NCBI GenBank assembly: GCA_035771165.1
Contig: JAWNZC010000285.1
Span: 806,001-870,000 of the forward strand
DNA from: Paragorgia papillata
Lineage: Eukaryota; Cnidaria; Anthozoa; Scleralcyonacea; Coralliidae
DNA: 64,000 nt
Reading direction: 5' to 3'
Below the pieces are notes generated by a model. That model made no database searches and had not been told where the DNA came from. It worked only from the letters and a program-made list of their open reading frames with translations. Positions 32,027-40,904 of this stretch are shown piece by piece (the first letter of the stretch is position 1; every line of letters starts with the position of its first letter). Both the position numbers and the translations under genes were made by a program.

Positions 32027-33198
32027 GTACAGTATACAGATTAAAACTATTACACCCGTTTTCTAAATCACGTGACCATAGAAGTAACTTACTTCTTGTA
32101 TTACTGGGGTCAGAATCAAAGTATAAACCCTTAGTACACCAACCCAGATTTTTGTACCTTTTATTTTGTTCTATAGAATATATTGGTCTTAGAATGAATA
32201 TTAGTGCCCAGCTAAAAATTCAGATATGTATAGCCATGAAGGAATAAATCAAAACAAATAATACGCATGTTAATTTATAAAAGCTTTACTGACGTTTCGT
32301 TGCCAACGGGCATCATTTTCAAAGTGATATTACATGACTAACTAGACTTCGTAGGATAAATCAAAACATACATGTAGTGTACCCCAAAGTCAAAGAACGA
32401 GCTGTCATCTTCCAAAGAGTCTCAATCTCATCATATTCACAGTTTTTATCTTCCTTCTAGAAACAGCCTGGGCTGGGGCCACACGATTAATCGAATTTCA
32501 AGTAGTTACCACGTCGTGCTGAATCTAAGATATCTCAAACGAACGAACGAACGAACGAACGAACGAACGAACGAACGAACGAACGAACGAACGAACGAAC
32601 GAACGAACGAACGAACGAACGAACGAACGAACGAACGAACGAACGAACGAACGAACGAACGAACGAACGAACGAACGAACGAACGAACGAACGAACGAAC
32701 GAACGAACGAACGAACGAACGAACGAACGAACGAACGAACGAACGAACGAACGAACGAACGAACGAACGAACGAACGAACGAACGAACGAACGAACGAAC
32801 GAACGAACGAACGAACGAACGAACGAACGAACGAACGAACGAACGAACGAACGAACGAACGAACGAACGAACGAACGAACGAACGAACGAACGAACGAAC
32901 GAACGAACGAACGAACGAACGAACGAACGAACAAACAAACAAAGATGCATGATAGAGGATTAAGTTTACTTCCAAAATATAATAAGCGCAATTTTATTTT
33001 TCCCAAATACACATTTTGTTAAACCTCAAGTGTATTTGATTCCCATATGATTCATTTCACTTTTGAAATAGTCCTGAGTGACCAAACAGACTAGAATAGT
33101 AACAATGTTATCATCCTTGTCACTTTCAGTGCCCCGATTTTGTGCATTTTTACTTTACTTTTTTGTGTATATTTACAATACTCTTTTGTCACTTGCAG
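32027..33198 (+). other. SAM gene intron 3
   Basis: Non-coding. Besides the GAAC microsatellite it carries a PLE-tail-like segment near 32282-32325 on the minus strand (TGATGCCCGTTGGCAACGAA, then ACGTCAG), resembling a decayed hammerhead end. Confidence 0.55.
32537..32943. repeat. (GAAC)n microsatellite, about 100 units
   Basis: Uninterrupted GAAC repeats from about 32539 to 32930, then three AAAC units. Apparent TNER / VRSF polypeptides on both strands are artefacts of the 4-bp period. Confidence 0.97.
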
Positions 33199-33307
33199 GC
33201 GCGTAACCTCGAATCTAAGGAAATAGCAGAGCCAGAGGCTGGCGGAAGTAATTCGGCTTCTTCATGAACAGTTACCTCATCACCTGTTGATGAGTTTCCA
33301 ACTGAAG
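33199..33307 (+). CDS. SAM gene exon 4 (with TGA)
   Basis: Encodes ARNLESKEIAEPEAGGSNSA, TGA at 33265-33267, then VTSSPVDEFPT. TTGCAG acceptor and GTATCT donor are in phase with exons 3 and 5. Confidence 0.6.
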
Positions 33308-33439
33308 GTATCTATACCATATAAATAGGCAACTATTTGTTAATACTGAATGGCAATTTTATTTATCCTGCAACTTCTATATACTGCAGGCATGCATGTA
33401 CATGTTTGATCTCATATTGTTTTAAAAACTTATTTTCAG

Positions 33440-33696
33440 AATTACCTATTGAAGCTGCCCAAATAGTTGTGGCCCGAGCTTTCAATCAAATAAAGATTTC
33501 ACAAGTGTCAAGATCCCAACTGCAGTCTGCAGCGAAAAAGCATATCCCAGGATCTAACACTTCAGAATCCAAGAGCAAAGAAGTCTTGATTCCAAAGGTA
33601 GCGCGCGCATTAATTGAACAGAAATTTATCGCCATATCTGGGGAGAAATATTCCGTAATTTCCCGTAACAATGTTCATGTAGTGAAGCCATTTTAA
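33440..33696 (+). CDS. SAM gene exon 5 (last)
   Basis: Encodes LPIEAAQIVVARAFNQIKIS, a Ser/Lys linker, VARALIEQKFIAISGEKYSV and the C-terminus HVVKPF, stop at 33694-33696. Domain not recognised. Confidence 0.7.
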
Positions 33697-34141
33697 TTGT
33701 AGTTTAATCAACGCGCACTTTATTTGAGAAATTTGAAGTAGCTCCACACAGTTTCTGGAAAACACGCGTTTCAGACCCAAAATCTCATACATTGATATTT
33801 TGCGAGAAGAATGAAACTAAAACCCCGTTCACATGGTACCGGACGTCGGAGGAATTCGAGACCGCTCTCGAATTCGTCCGGTACCGTGTAAACGTAGCCT
33901 AAATGTCTTGTATACGCACTTTTTCGTTCTCAAAATACTGTTCTAGCCGTGGTTGCTATGGCAACAATGACGTTTCAAAATGGCTTATATAATTTGCGTT
34001 TAAACTATTTACATTATATATAAACCATTTTTTTTATCAGCAGTTTATTTTGGTATGAGTAGTCAATAGGCCAAATTTAACAAAATTCTGTAGATCCGAA
34101 ATTTTTCAAATAAAAAAAACGTGATTGTTCTTAATAAATAA
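33697..34141. other. Intergenic, with one foldback element
   Basis: No gene. The stretch near 33915-33945 (CGCACTTTTTCGTT...ATACTGTTCTAG) recurs near 38090-38135 beyond the copia element, so it is a dispersed repeat. Confidence 0.5.
33820..33901. mobile_element. Foldback MITE
   Basis: Inverted arms GGTACCGGACG...AATTCGAGA / TCTCGAATTCGTCCGGTACC with CCCCGTTCACA/TGTAAACG tips. A 7-bp bulge breaks the left arm. Confidence 0.8.
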
Positions 34142-34426
34142 TGTTAAGTAATGCTCTTAACTGTATAAACATTGTTCTTTAATATAAGAATGTAACTTTA
34201 AGATTAGTTATGACTGGATATTATTATGTATTATTATGACTATGTAACAAACTTCCTGTTACCATATATGGAAACATATTTAGGTTAATCTGACCAATCA
34301 TGAAGTAACGAAGGAATGTAAAAGACACGCATTCAATGTAAATAATTATAATTCTTGTTATGCTTCCACAGTGTGCTTGTCATGTTTTATAACTAGAAAA
34401 CGATGACGACAACAACGAATTCAACA
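34142..34426 (+). repeat. Copia 5' LTR (285 bp)
   Basis: Starts TGTTAAGTAATG, ends TTCAACA. It contains the gag start codon (34403), so the last 24 bases of the LTR are coding. Confidence 0.9.
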
Positions 34427-36421
34427 GGTTATGGGCCCAGGAGAGGCTTGCTGTTCGATGGCAACGAAAGCAAATACGAATTGTGCGAGGTGAAGTTCCT
34501 GGGGTATATGAGATTACAAAAACTCTACGCGAAATTTGCGCCAGACCTGGAAGGAGAACCCGACGCGACGAAGAACGAACTAGCCTTCGCTGAACTTGTC
34601 CAATGTTTAGATGACAGAAGCCTATCACTGATTATAAGAGAAGCGAGAGACGACGGACGGAAAGCGTTGGGAGTCCTCCGAGAGCATTATCAGGGCAAAG
34701 GAAAACCCAGAATAATTACTCTGTACACCGAGCTGACTTCGCTAAAGAAGGGGAAACGTGAAAGCATCATCGACTATGTAATACGAGCAGAGACAGCCAC
34801 AACAGCGTTACGGGCCGCGGGAGAGATCATTAGCGATGCACTGTTAGTCGCAATGGTTCTAAAGGGTCTGCCTAGTAATTACAAAACATTTTCTACGGTA
34901 GTTGTGCAGAGAGAAAAACAAATGACGTTTGTTGAATTTAAGACCGCCCTGCGAAATTACGAGGAAAGTGAGAAGAGCCGCAGTATTAACACCGAAAATG
35001 GAGAAAATATCATGTTCACAAAACACAAATTTGACGGAAAGTGTTACAAGTGTGGCAAAAAGGGGCACAAAAGCTCGGAATGCTGGTCTAAGACGGAGAA
35101 ATGGTGTAACAACTGTAGGAATAAAACACACGATACAAAGAATTGCCGAAAGACCAAAACGGACGCCGCAAGAATGGCAACAGAGAAGACAACGCCGCCT
35201 GAGAACAATGAACATACGTTTACGTTCACACTTAGAGATAATAGTGGTAACTCAGGTATAGGTAAGAGCAACAACAAATTACTTGTAGATACTGGAGCAA
35301 CCAGTCATATCATAAATGATAAATCTAAATTTGTAGCTTTTGACGAAAGATTTAATCCAAGTTCCCATGTAATAGAGCTTGCAGATGGTAGCAAAGCTAA
35401 CGTAGTATTAGGGAAAGGAGATGCAAAAGTTAAGCTTTATGACATAGATGGTAAAGCATGCGAAATAATATTAAATAATGCGCTATATGTCCCATCGTAT
35501 GACCAAGATATATTCTCAGTTCAGGCCGCGATAGAAAGGGGAGCGAGTATTAGTCTTGAGAAGCATGAGAAGCAGTTTAGGAGTCCTGACGGTAAAATGT
35601 TCAATATCGAACAAAAAGGTAGATTATATTATCTAAACAGCATATCATCCTCTAAGAGTAGTGCAAGCTCACTGAAAGAGTGGCATAAAATTCTCGGTCA
35701 CTGCAATTATGCGGATATTCGTAAGCTTGAAAATGTTGCACAAGGTATGAAAATCACAAGTTACGATGAAGAGGAATGTAAGGTTTGCACACAAGGTAAG
35801 ATGTGCCAATTTAGAAACAGAACCCCTGACAAGAGAGCAATAGCTCCTTTAGATTTTGTGCACTGTGACCTAGCCGGTCCTATTTCCCCAGAGGGGAAAG
35901 ACGGTTTTAAGTACGCTTTATCATTTGTTGATGACTACTCTGGTGTTATTATGGTGTACTTTTTAAAATGTAAAAGTGACACTGTAGAAGTCACCAAACA
36001 ATTCTTAGGTGATACTGCCCCACTTGGGAAGGTAAAATGTATCAGAAGTGATAATGGTACAGAGTTCACGGGCCAAAAGTTCAAATTTCTTCTTCGCGAA
36101 AATAAGATGAAGCACGAGACAAGTGCTCCATATTCCCCGCACCAGAATGGTACTGCGGAGAGAGCGTGGTTAAGTCTGTTCAATATGGCCAGATGTTTAT
36201 TGTTAGAAACAAAATTGCCTAAGATGATGTGGCCTTATGCTGTGATGGCAGCGGCTTACATTAGGAATCGATGTTTTAATGCAAGAGTAAACAAAACGTC
36301 TTATGAAGCATTGACAGGGTTGAAAACAAATTTGAGTAACATGCATATTTTCGGGTCTGTTATGGGTATGTGCAAAATACCAAGAAGCTCGACCCTCGAA
36401 GTAAAGAGGGAATATTTGTAG
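34403..36421 (+). CDS. Copia Gag-protease-integrase
   Basis: 672 codons. Gag (UBN2-type) to about residue 190 is followed by a zinc knuckle CYKCGKKGHKSSEC and a second Cys-rich stretch. The aspartic protease has LLVDTGATSHI. A gag-pre-integrase domain with WHKILGHCNYADI...CKVC comes next. The integrase core has HCDLAGPISPEGKDG (first Asp), CIRSDNGTEF (second Asp) and SPHQNGTAERA (Glu). The frame is lost at about 36365-36420, after the integrase. All three integrase acidic residues and the protease DTG are present. Confidence 0.93.
   Translation: MTTTTNSTGYGPRRGLLFDGNESKYELCEVKFLGYMRLQKLYAKFAPDLEGEPDATKNELAFAELVQCLDDRSLSLIIREARDDGRKALGVLREHYQGKGKPRIITLYTELTSLKKGKRESIIDYVIRAETATTALRAAGEIISDALLVAMVLKGLPSNYKTFSTVVVQREKQMTFVEFKTALRNYEESEKSRSINTENGENIMFTKHKFDGKCYKCGKKGHKSSECWSKTEKWCNNCRNKTHDTKNCRKTKTDAARMATEKTTPPENNEHTFTFTLRDNSGNSGIGKSNNKLLVDTGATSHIINDKSKFVAFDERFNPSSHVIELADGSKANVVLGKGDAKVKLYDIDGKACEIILNNALYVPSYDQDIFSVQAAIERGASISLEKHEKQFRSPDGKMFNIEQKGRLYYLNSISSSKSSASSLKEWHKILGHCNYADIRKLENVAQGMKITSYDEEECKVCTQGKMCQFRNRTPDKRAIAPLDFVHCDLAGPISPEGKDGFKYALSFVDDYSGVIMVYFLKCKSDTVEVTKQFLGDTAPLGKVKCIRSDNGTEFTGQKFKFLLRENKMKHETSAPYSPHQNGTAERAWLSLFNMARCLLLETKLPKMMWPYAVMAAAYIRNRCFNARVNKTSYEALTGLKTNLSNMHIFGSVMGMCKIPRSSTLEVKREYL
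34427..34440 (+). promoter_or_regulatory. Copia primer-binding site
   Basis: GGTTATGGGCCCAG immediately follows the LTR. It is complementary to the anticodon-arm region of initiator tRNA-Met (CUGGGCCCAUAACC), the internal-tRNA priming used by Drosophila copia. It lies inside the gag reading frame. Confidence 0.85.
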
Positions 36422-37182
36422 GGTACGACAAAGGAAGTCCTGCGTATCTTGTTTATTACCCTGAGACCAACAAGGTTGAGAGAGTCAGGTGTGTGAAATT
36501 TTTCAGTGATACGAATTCTGGAAGTAAAGATTGCCCAGAAGACCAGGACGAGGGGACAGTACCGAACATGTTGCCCACTTTTGATAATGAGCCCAACATA
36601 GTCAATGAAAGCGAAAATTCTGGTGAAAAAGAGGGTGAAACACGATACCCTACCAGAACTCGCAGTAGACCAACTTACCTGGATGAGTATGTTGTTGGAA
36701 ATGGTGATGCTATAGTTGAAAATTATGATGCTATAAGCTATTCGGTTGACTACTCCTACCGAACATCTGATGCTCCAATATGCTATACACAAGCAGGTAC
36801 AGAATTCAAATGTTTGGAAGGTGTGATAGAAATGAACCAAAGGCAATATATTGAAAAGTTATTGCAAAGGTTCAGGATGGCACATTGCAAACCAAAGGTA
36901 ACTCCATCTATCCTAGGATTGGATAAATTCATTGACATGGAGTCACCCGAGTTGAATGATCCGACCTTGTATAGGGAAATTGTTGGAAGCTTAATATATG
37001 TTATGACAGGTACTAGACCTGATCTATACTACATCGTTACAAAGCTTTCACAAAACATGTCCAAACCCACTATAGCCAATCTGAATGCAGCAAAACATGT
37101 CCTAAGGTACTTGAAAGGGACAGTAGAACAAAACTTAGGTTTTAGAAAATCAGAAATTCCTTTAAGACTTATCGGATACTGA
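36370..37182 (+). pseudogene. Copia integrase tail joined to RT C-terminal end (RT core deleted)
   Basis: Second frame: KKLDPRSKEGIFVGYDKGSP (integrase C-terminal), an acidic/Ser linker with YPTRTRSRPTYLDEY, then an abrupt join near 36795 to QRQYIEKLLQRFRMAHCKPK and GSLIYVMTGTRPDLYYIV. The RT palm with its YVDD box is absent. Frame lost near 37172. Confidence 0.9.
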
Positions 37183-37543
37183 TTCAGATTGGGGAGGTGA
37201 TATACGTGACAGGCGTAGTATATCTGGTTACGGTTTTCATTTGTCAGAAAATGGTCCTTTAGTATCATGGAGAAGTCGAAAACAGCCAACTGTGGCGTTG
37301 TCGACATGCGAGGCAGAGTACATAGCGATTACGGACGCAGCACAGGAAGCAAAATTCTTGAGACAGATATGTATAGATATGAAGATAGTTGATGAAGGCA
37401 GCAGCGTACTGGTTAATGTAGACAACCAAGGTGCGATAAACTTAGCTAAAAATCCTGTGTACCACAAGAGGTCGAAACATATAGATATAAAATACCATTT
37501 TATTAGAAGTGAGGTACAAAAAGGTAATAATATCCAGTCATAA
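37172..37543 (+). pseudogene. Copia RNase H
   Basis: Third frame: TDSDWGGDIRDRRSISGYGF, LVSWRSRKQPTVALSTCEAE (RNase H Glu) and KNPVYHKRSKHIDIKYHFIR. The normal C-terminal end is present but inverted downstream. Confidence 0.9.
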
Positions 37544-37746
37544 CTAATCTTAAAGTTACATTCTTATATTAAACAACAATGTTTATACAGTTAAGAGCAT
37601 TACTTAACACCCCCACTTGCTCGTATGTTATATACTTATTAACCTGAAGTGGAAGTTGGACGTTTTCCAACTTGACTTTACTCACTGGCTTAGTGAATAT
37701 ATCTGCTACATTCTTAGTATACAATTGAAATATATTGTAACTGATA
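37525..37746. other. 222-bp inversion across the pol end, polypurine tract and LTR start
   Basis: Read on the minus strand, this block gives the copia C-terminus (NVADIFTKPVSKVKLEN), a GGGGGTG polypurine tract, and the first 85 bp of the LTR (37525-37609). The remaining 200 bp of LTR are in normal orientation at 37747-37946. 85+200 equals the 5' LTR length exactly, so the inversion is in place. Confidence 0.9.
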
Positions 37747-37946
37747 TGTATTATTATGACTATGTAACAAACTTCCTGTTACCATATATGGAAACATATT
37801 TAGGTTAATCTGACCAATCATGAAGTAACGAAGGAATGTAAAAGACACGCATTCAATGTAAATAATTCTAATTCTTGTTATGCTTCCACAGTGTGCTTGT
37901 CATGTTTTATAACTAGAAAACGATGACGACAACAACGAATTCAACA
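37747..37946 (+). repeat. Copia 3' LTR, uninverted part (200 bp)
   Basis: Matches 34227-34426 with one clear mismatch (AATTCTAATT versus AATTATAATT). Ends TTCAACA at the AATAA target duplication. Confidence 0.92.
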
Positions 37947-37951
37947 AATAA

Positions 37952-38979
37952 ATTACGGATTTACAGAATTTTTTTTAAATTGGCTTAACGATTACTCATA
38001 CTAGAAGAAAACTTTCAATAAAATAAAAATTTAGGGTAAGCGACGTTGTTTCCGAATTAGGATAATAGGATAGCACAACCACAGTTGCGCACTTTTTCGT
38101 TTCAATTTCGGATTCTCAAAATGCTGTTCTAGGCAAGTCAGTTAGTTCCACTTTTTAACAAATAATCAATGTGCAAGGTTTTGGATCTAGAACGTGCATT
38201 TTCCACTTTTCAAGAAACTATGGAGCCACCTTAAAGAGTTTATGTAAATTAATTTGGCGAAAATACTTAGTTTGGAAATCTACTAATTTGGGGTTGTTTT
38301 ATCCAACTTGAATGGAATACGTTTCTCAGTGTTAAGTTTAAAAATCGCGCGACTATTAACCATAAAAGTTGAGACATGTCCATTTTATTCGGCATAACCA
38401 ATGACGTGACTCATTCTTAAATTTTAATTGTTATTGAGCATGATTTGAACTTGTTTTCGCATATTCAATTTTGTTGCATAAACTCCGGTTAACTTATTAC
38501 AGTTGTTGCTGCATGAAATATTATACGGATATATTTACAGTCATTATTGCTACATACTTTCCACCAAAATATTTGGAAGTTCGTACGTTCAATCAATGGC
38601 GTTATGTGCCGGACTGCAACAACCAAAATGCTTTGCCAGTACTACTTTGGTAGTTGTAGTCGCACAACGCCATCAAACCTCATCATGCAAATGGCCTTTT
38701 AATTATTTCTAATGAAAGGTTGCCGGCGCTATTAGTTTTCCTGGTTGCCGGTACTATTAGTTTTCCTTGTTTTATACATTAAAATAGGTTATATAGTTCA
38801 TAGATAATAGAAATGGAAAACATTTCCCGTGTTTTCCTGTTTTGGGGTTCTTTCTATAATTACTCAATGTAAACCAGTTTCTAAAGTTTAAATAATAACC
38901 AAACATGTTATTAATTATTGGTTGAGTTTTGTTAAATTATGTCAAATACATTGCTGTTTATCCTTTATTTATTTATTTA

Positions 38980-39014
<35 letters not shown>

Positions 39015-39019
39015 TATTT
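37952..39019. other. Intergenic repeats
   Basis: No gene. Contains a dispersed repeat shared with 22500-22541 (TTTTCAAGAAACTRTATGGA, then GCCACCTTAAA), the hairpin at 38597, and a 23-bp tandem pair near 38717-38765 (GGTTGCCGGYRCTATTAGTT unit). A TA microsatellite lies at about 38985-39011. Confidence 0.6.
38597..38673. repeat. Imperfect hairpin
   Basis: ATGGCGTTATGTGCCGGACT pairs with AGTCGCACAACGCCAT, and CAACAACCAAA with TTTGGTAGTTG. Probably a MITE remnant. Confidence 0.65.
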
Positions 39020-39519
39020 ACAGAATGAGTGGCCTTTCAGCCCGTTCTGTATTGGGGTATACAGACACGAAGCGAAATTCTGATACAGAACGGACACGAA
39101 ATCTATAAATTACTTCTAAAACGATCTATTTGGTAAGTTCATTGGTGTAGCAATTTTTCTAGAAAAAACCGTCTGATTAGTCGAGAAAGTCAAAGCTAAA
39201 CTTTATGTAAATCAAGAGGAATCTATATCATATATAGACCCTCATCAAACATGGATATTCTTTGTGTTTTCCTCATGAATTATTAATGATTTTAGAAATA
39301 AATATATAAGCCGAGTGCCTACATGTATCCCGATCAGAACGGACACGAATTCTGTATCTAACAAATACAGAATTTTTTTTTACTTTATTCAATTAGTTTC
39401 TAGATAAAATTAATTATTAAAAAAAATTGTTTAATAAAACCAATAGTTGACTCGATCAATAGAGATCGAAACACATAATTCGTGTTTTTTCAACGGACTT
39501 AAATAGAAATGCCTTCATG
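39020..39519. repeat. Dispersed-repeat region with CAGAACGGACACGA motifs
   Basis: CAGAACGGACACGAA appears at about 39081 and 39337 beside ATTCTGTAT, with an inverted CCCGTTCTGTATT at 39039. The 39257-39290 stretch matches 9118-9150. No coding sequence. Confidence 0.55.
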
Positions 39520-40072
39520 GTTTTAGAATAAAAACCATCAAAGGCAAACTAAACACATTCATGTTTTTCCAAATATATACATGAATGTAAATAGAAATAC
39601 ATTCATGTTTCTTAAATAGAAACCATGAATGGAAACCTAAACACATTCATGTTTTTCCAAATATATACATGAATGTAAATAGGAAGACATTCATGTTTTT
39701 TAAATAGAAACCATGAACGGAAACCTAAACACATTCATGTTTTTCCAAATATATACAGTACATGAATGTAAATAGAAATACATTCATGTGTTTCACAAAA
39801 AAACACATTATAGTTCTTGTATTAAATCATTAATGGTATTTATAAAAAAAACATCAATGGATTTGTCAAAATACCATTAATGGGAAAGTCGAACTGTTCC
39901 CATTAATGTATTTTTTGAAAAATACATTAATGTATTTTTTATTACCATTAATGTTTTTTATAAAAAAAACATTAATGGGAACAGTTCTACTTTTCCATTA
40001 ATGGTATTTTGAATGGGAATTAGCAATTTACCATTAAAATTCCCATTAATGTTTTTTGCCCGTTTTTCCCTG
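39520..40072. repeat. CATTCATG/CATTAATG minisatellite composite
   Basis: About three ~87-bp units (ACACATTCATGTTTTTCCAA...TAGAAACCATGAA) are followed by irregular ATTAATG/AAAAAACATTAATGG palindromes. They end in CCCGTTTTTCCCTGTG before the PLE-derived end. Related in composition and right boundary to the 15.4-19.0 kb array. Confidence 0.8.
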
Positions 40073-40118
40073 TGTGATGATCCCGTTTAGGGTGAAACCT
40101 CTGGTAGCGAAGACTCGA
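40073..40118 (+). mobile_element. PLE 3'-end fragment with broken hammerhead
   Basis: TGATGATCCCGTTTAGGGTG and AAACCTCTGGTAGCGAAGAC match copy B. Upstream of TGATGA the sequence is CTGTG rather than TCGCC. Stem I 5' strand and the core C are lost; compared with 15430-15445, about ten bases were deleted. Confidence 0.75.
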
Positions 40119-40264
40119 CTACCCTTGTGGAAGTTTGAGCACTCTGGGCCCATGCGCACTTCACGCTATCTGAATGTATTTCACCGATGCTGTCCCACAT
40201 GCGGTTGTCACCGACCACCGCATGTGCATAAGTAATTGATGAAATTCATTCAGATTGTTCCAAG

Positions 40265-40307
40265 CTACACTGATGAGCTGTTGTACAGCGAAACACCGTG
40301 TCTGTAG
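40265..40307 (+). ncRNA. Type I hammerhead ribozyme, unit 1
   Basis: Stem I CTACA (40265-40269) pairs TGTAG (40303-40307). CTGATGA is 40270-40276. Stem II GCTG/CAGC has loop TTGTA and the canonical G-C at its base. GAAA begins at 40290. Stem III is ACA/TGT with loop CCG. Predicted cleavage falls after C40302. All catalytic-core positions match the consensus. Confidence 0.85.
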
Positions 40308-40541
40308 ATTGAACTATGTACCTTCCTTCACTTCGGTGTTGTTGAGCACTCTGCGAAGTTGCCGTGGGTACCTATTAGCGATAATGCAACGCTCACTACC
40401 CTTGTGGAAGTTTGAGCACTCTGGGCCCATGCGCACTTCACGCTATCTGAATGTATTTCACCGATGCTGTCCCACATGCGGTTGTCACCGACGACCGCAT
40501 GTGTATAAGTAATTGATGAAATTCATTCAGATTGTTCCAAG

Positions 40542-40584
40542 CTACACTGATGAGCTGTTGTACAGCGAAACACCGTGTCTGTAG
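40542..40584 (+). ncRNA. Type I hammerhead ribozyme, unit 2
   Basis: Same structure 277 bp downstream; predicted cleavage after C40579. Two adjacent hammerheads would release exactly one 277-nt monomer from a read-through transcript. Confidence 0.85.
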
Positions 40585-40588
40585 ATTG

Positions 40589-40595
<7 letters not shown>

Positions 40596-40644
<49 letters not shown>

Positions 40645-40676
40645 ATATATATATATTATATATATATTATATAACC
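40596..40676. repeat. TA/TATTATA microsatellite
   Basis: Replaces the second retrozyme unit after ATTGAACTAT, where unit 1 continues GTACCTT. Confidence 0.9.
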
Positions 40677-40689
40677 AGTGTGAAGGTAT

Positions 40690-40760
40690 CACCACATTCA
40701 TCCTCCGATTCATCACCAGATTCATCAGCAGATTCATCACCAGATTCATCACCACATTCG
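40690..40760. repeat. 12-bp tandem repeat GATTCATCACCA
   Basis: About six degenerate copies of CAGATTCATCAC just before the satellite. GGTATCACCACATTCA in this segment also occurs inside satellite monomers. Confidence 0.75.
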
Positions 40761-40904
40761 CAAAGCAAATATTTCACCTTCAATAATTACTTCAATAATG
40801 AACCGATCGGCACACACGATACACCAAATTAAAGCTTATTATTCTATCTTTCTGGCCCAAGATTAACGGCGTTTGTTTCAACAATTTATAGAGCAGAAAA
40901 ATAA

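Larger units (their letters stand above)
29879..33696 (+). pseudogene. SAM-domain protein gene, five exons, two premature stops
   Basis: Exons 29879-29993, 30386-30605, 31798-32026, 33199-33307 and 33440-33696 join in phase with good GT-AG sites. The protein has an N-terminal SAM domain (VSSWIKEHFG, KIDGAAVVDL, LKACGFNLVGEQMKLKRLVE), used in other proteins for protein-protein interaction. Next is an unidentified Lys-rich helical region (KWNGNEIPNFKKSAAKLAEL, GFNKAGIKQHILDVMNERRR), an acidic linker, and an unidentified C-terminus ending HVVKPF. TAG follows MS at 29870-29878 and TGA interrupts exon 4 at 33265-33267. Either this copy is a recent pseudogene, or transcription starts in an unseen upstream exon and exon 4 is alternative. 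Function unknown. Confidence 0.65.
34137..37951 (+). mobile_element. Copia-type LTR retrotransposon with 5-bp target duplication
   Basis: Element 34142-37946 is flanked by AATAA on both sides (34137-34141, 37947-37951). It has a 285-bp 5' LTR, a PBS, gag-protease-integrase, a deleted RT, and RNase H. The 3' LTR's first 85 bp are inverted together with the end of pol. The two LTRs differ at only about two positions, so insertion was recent. Non-autonomous because the RT core is gone. Confidence 0.92.
40119..40595 (+). mobile_element. Retrozyme-like 277-bp tandem repeat (1.7 units)
   Basis: Unit 1 is 40119-40395; unit 2 is 40396-40595 and is cut by a TA microsatellite. Each unit carries a hammerhead ribozyme and a long self-complementary arm. 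The outer stem is CTGAATGTATTTCA (40170-40183) with 40240-40253. The inner stem is CACATGCGGT (40196-40205) with ACCGCATGTG (40217-40226), perfect. There is no coding capacity. This matches described metazoan retrozymes: small tandem non-autonomous retroelements whose RNA self-cleaves and circularises. Predicted monomer RNA is 277 nt. Confidence 0.75.

Noticed and set aside
32506..33022. Long TNER-type and VRSF-type polypeptide frames
   Set aside because: Direct translation of a GAAC tetranucleotide repeat; open in several frames on both strands.
40250..40590. Short protein encoded by the 277-bp repeat
   Set aside because: The frames simply cross the hammerhead and differ between units; conserved RNA structure explains the sequence better.
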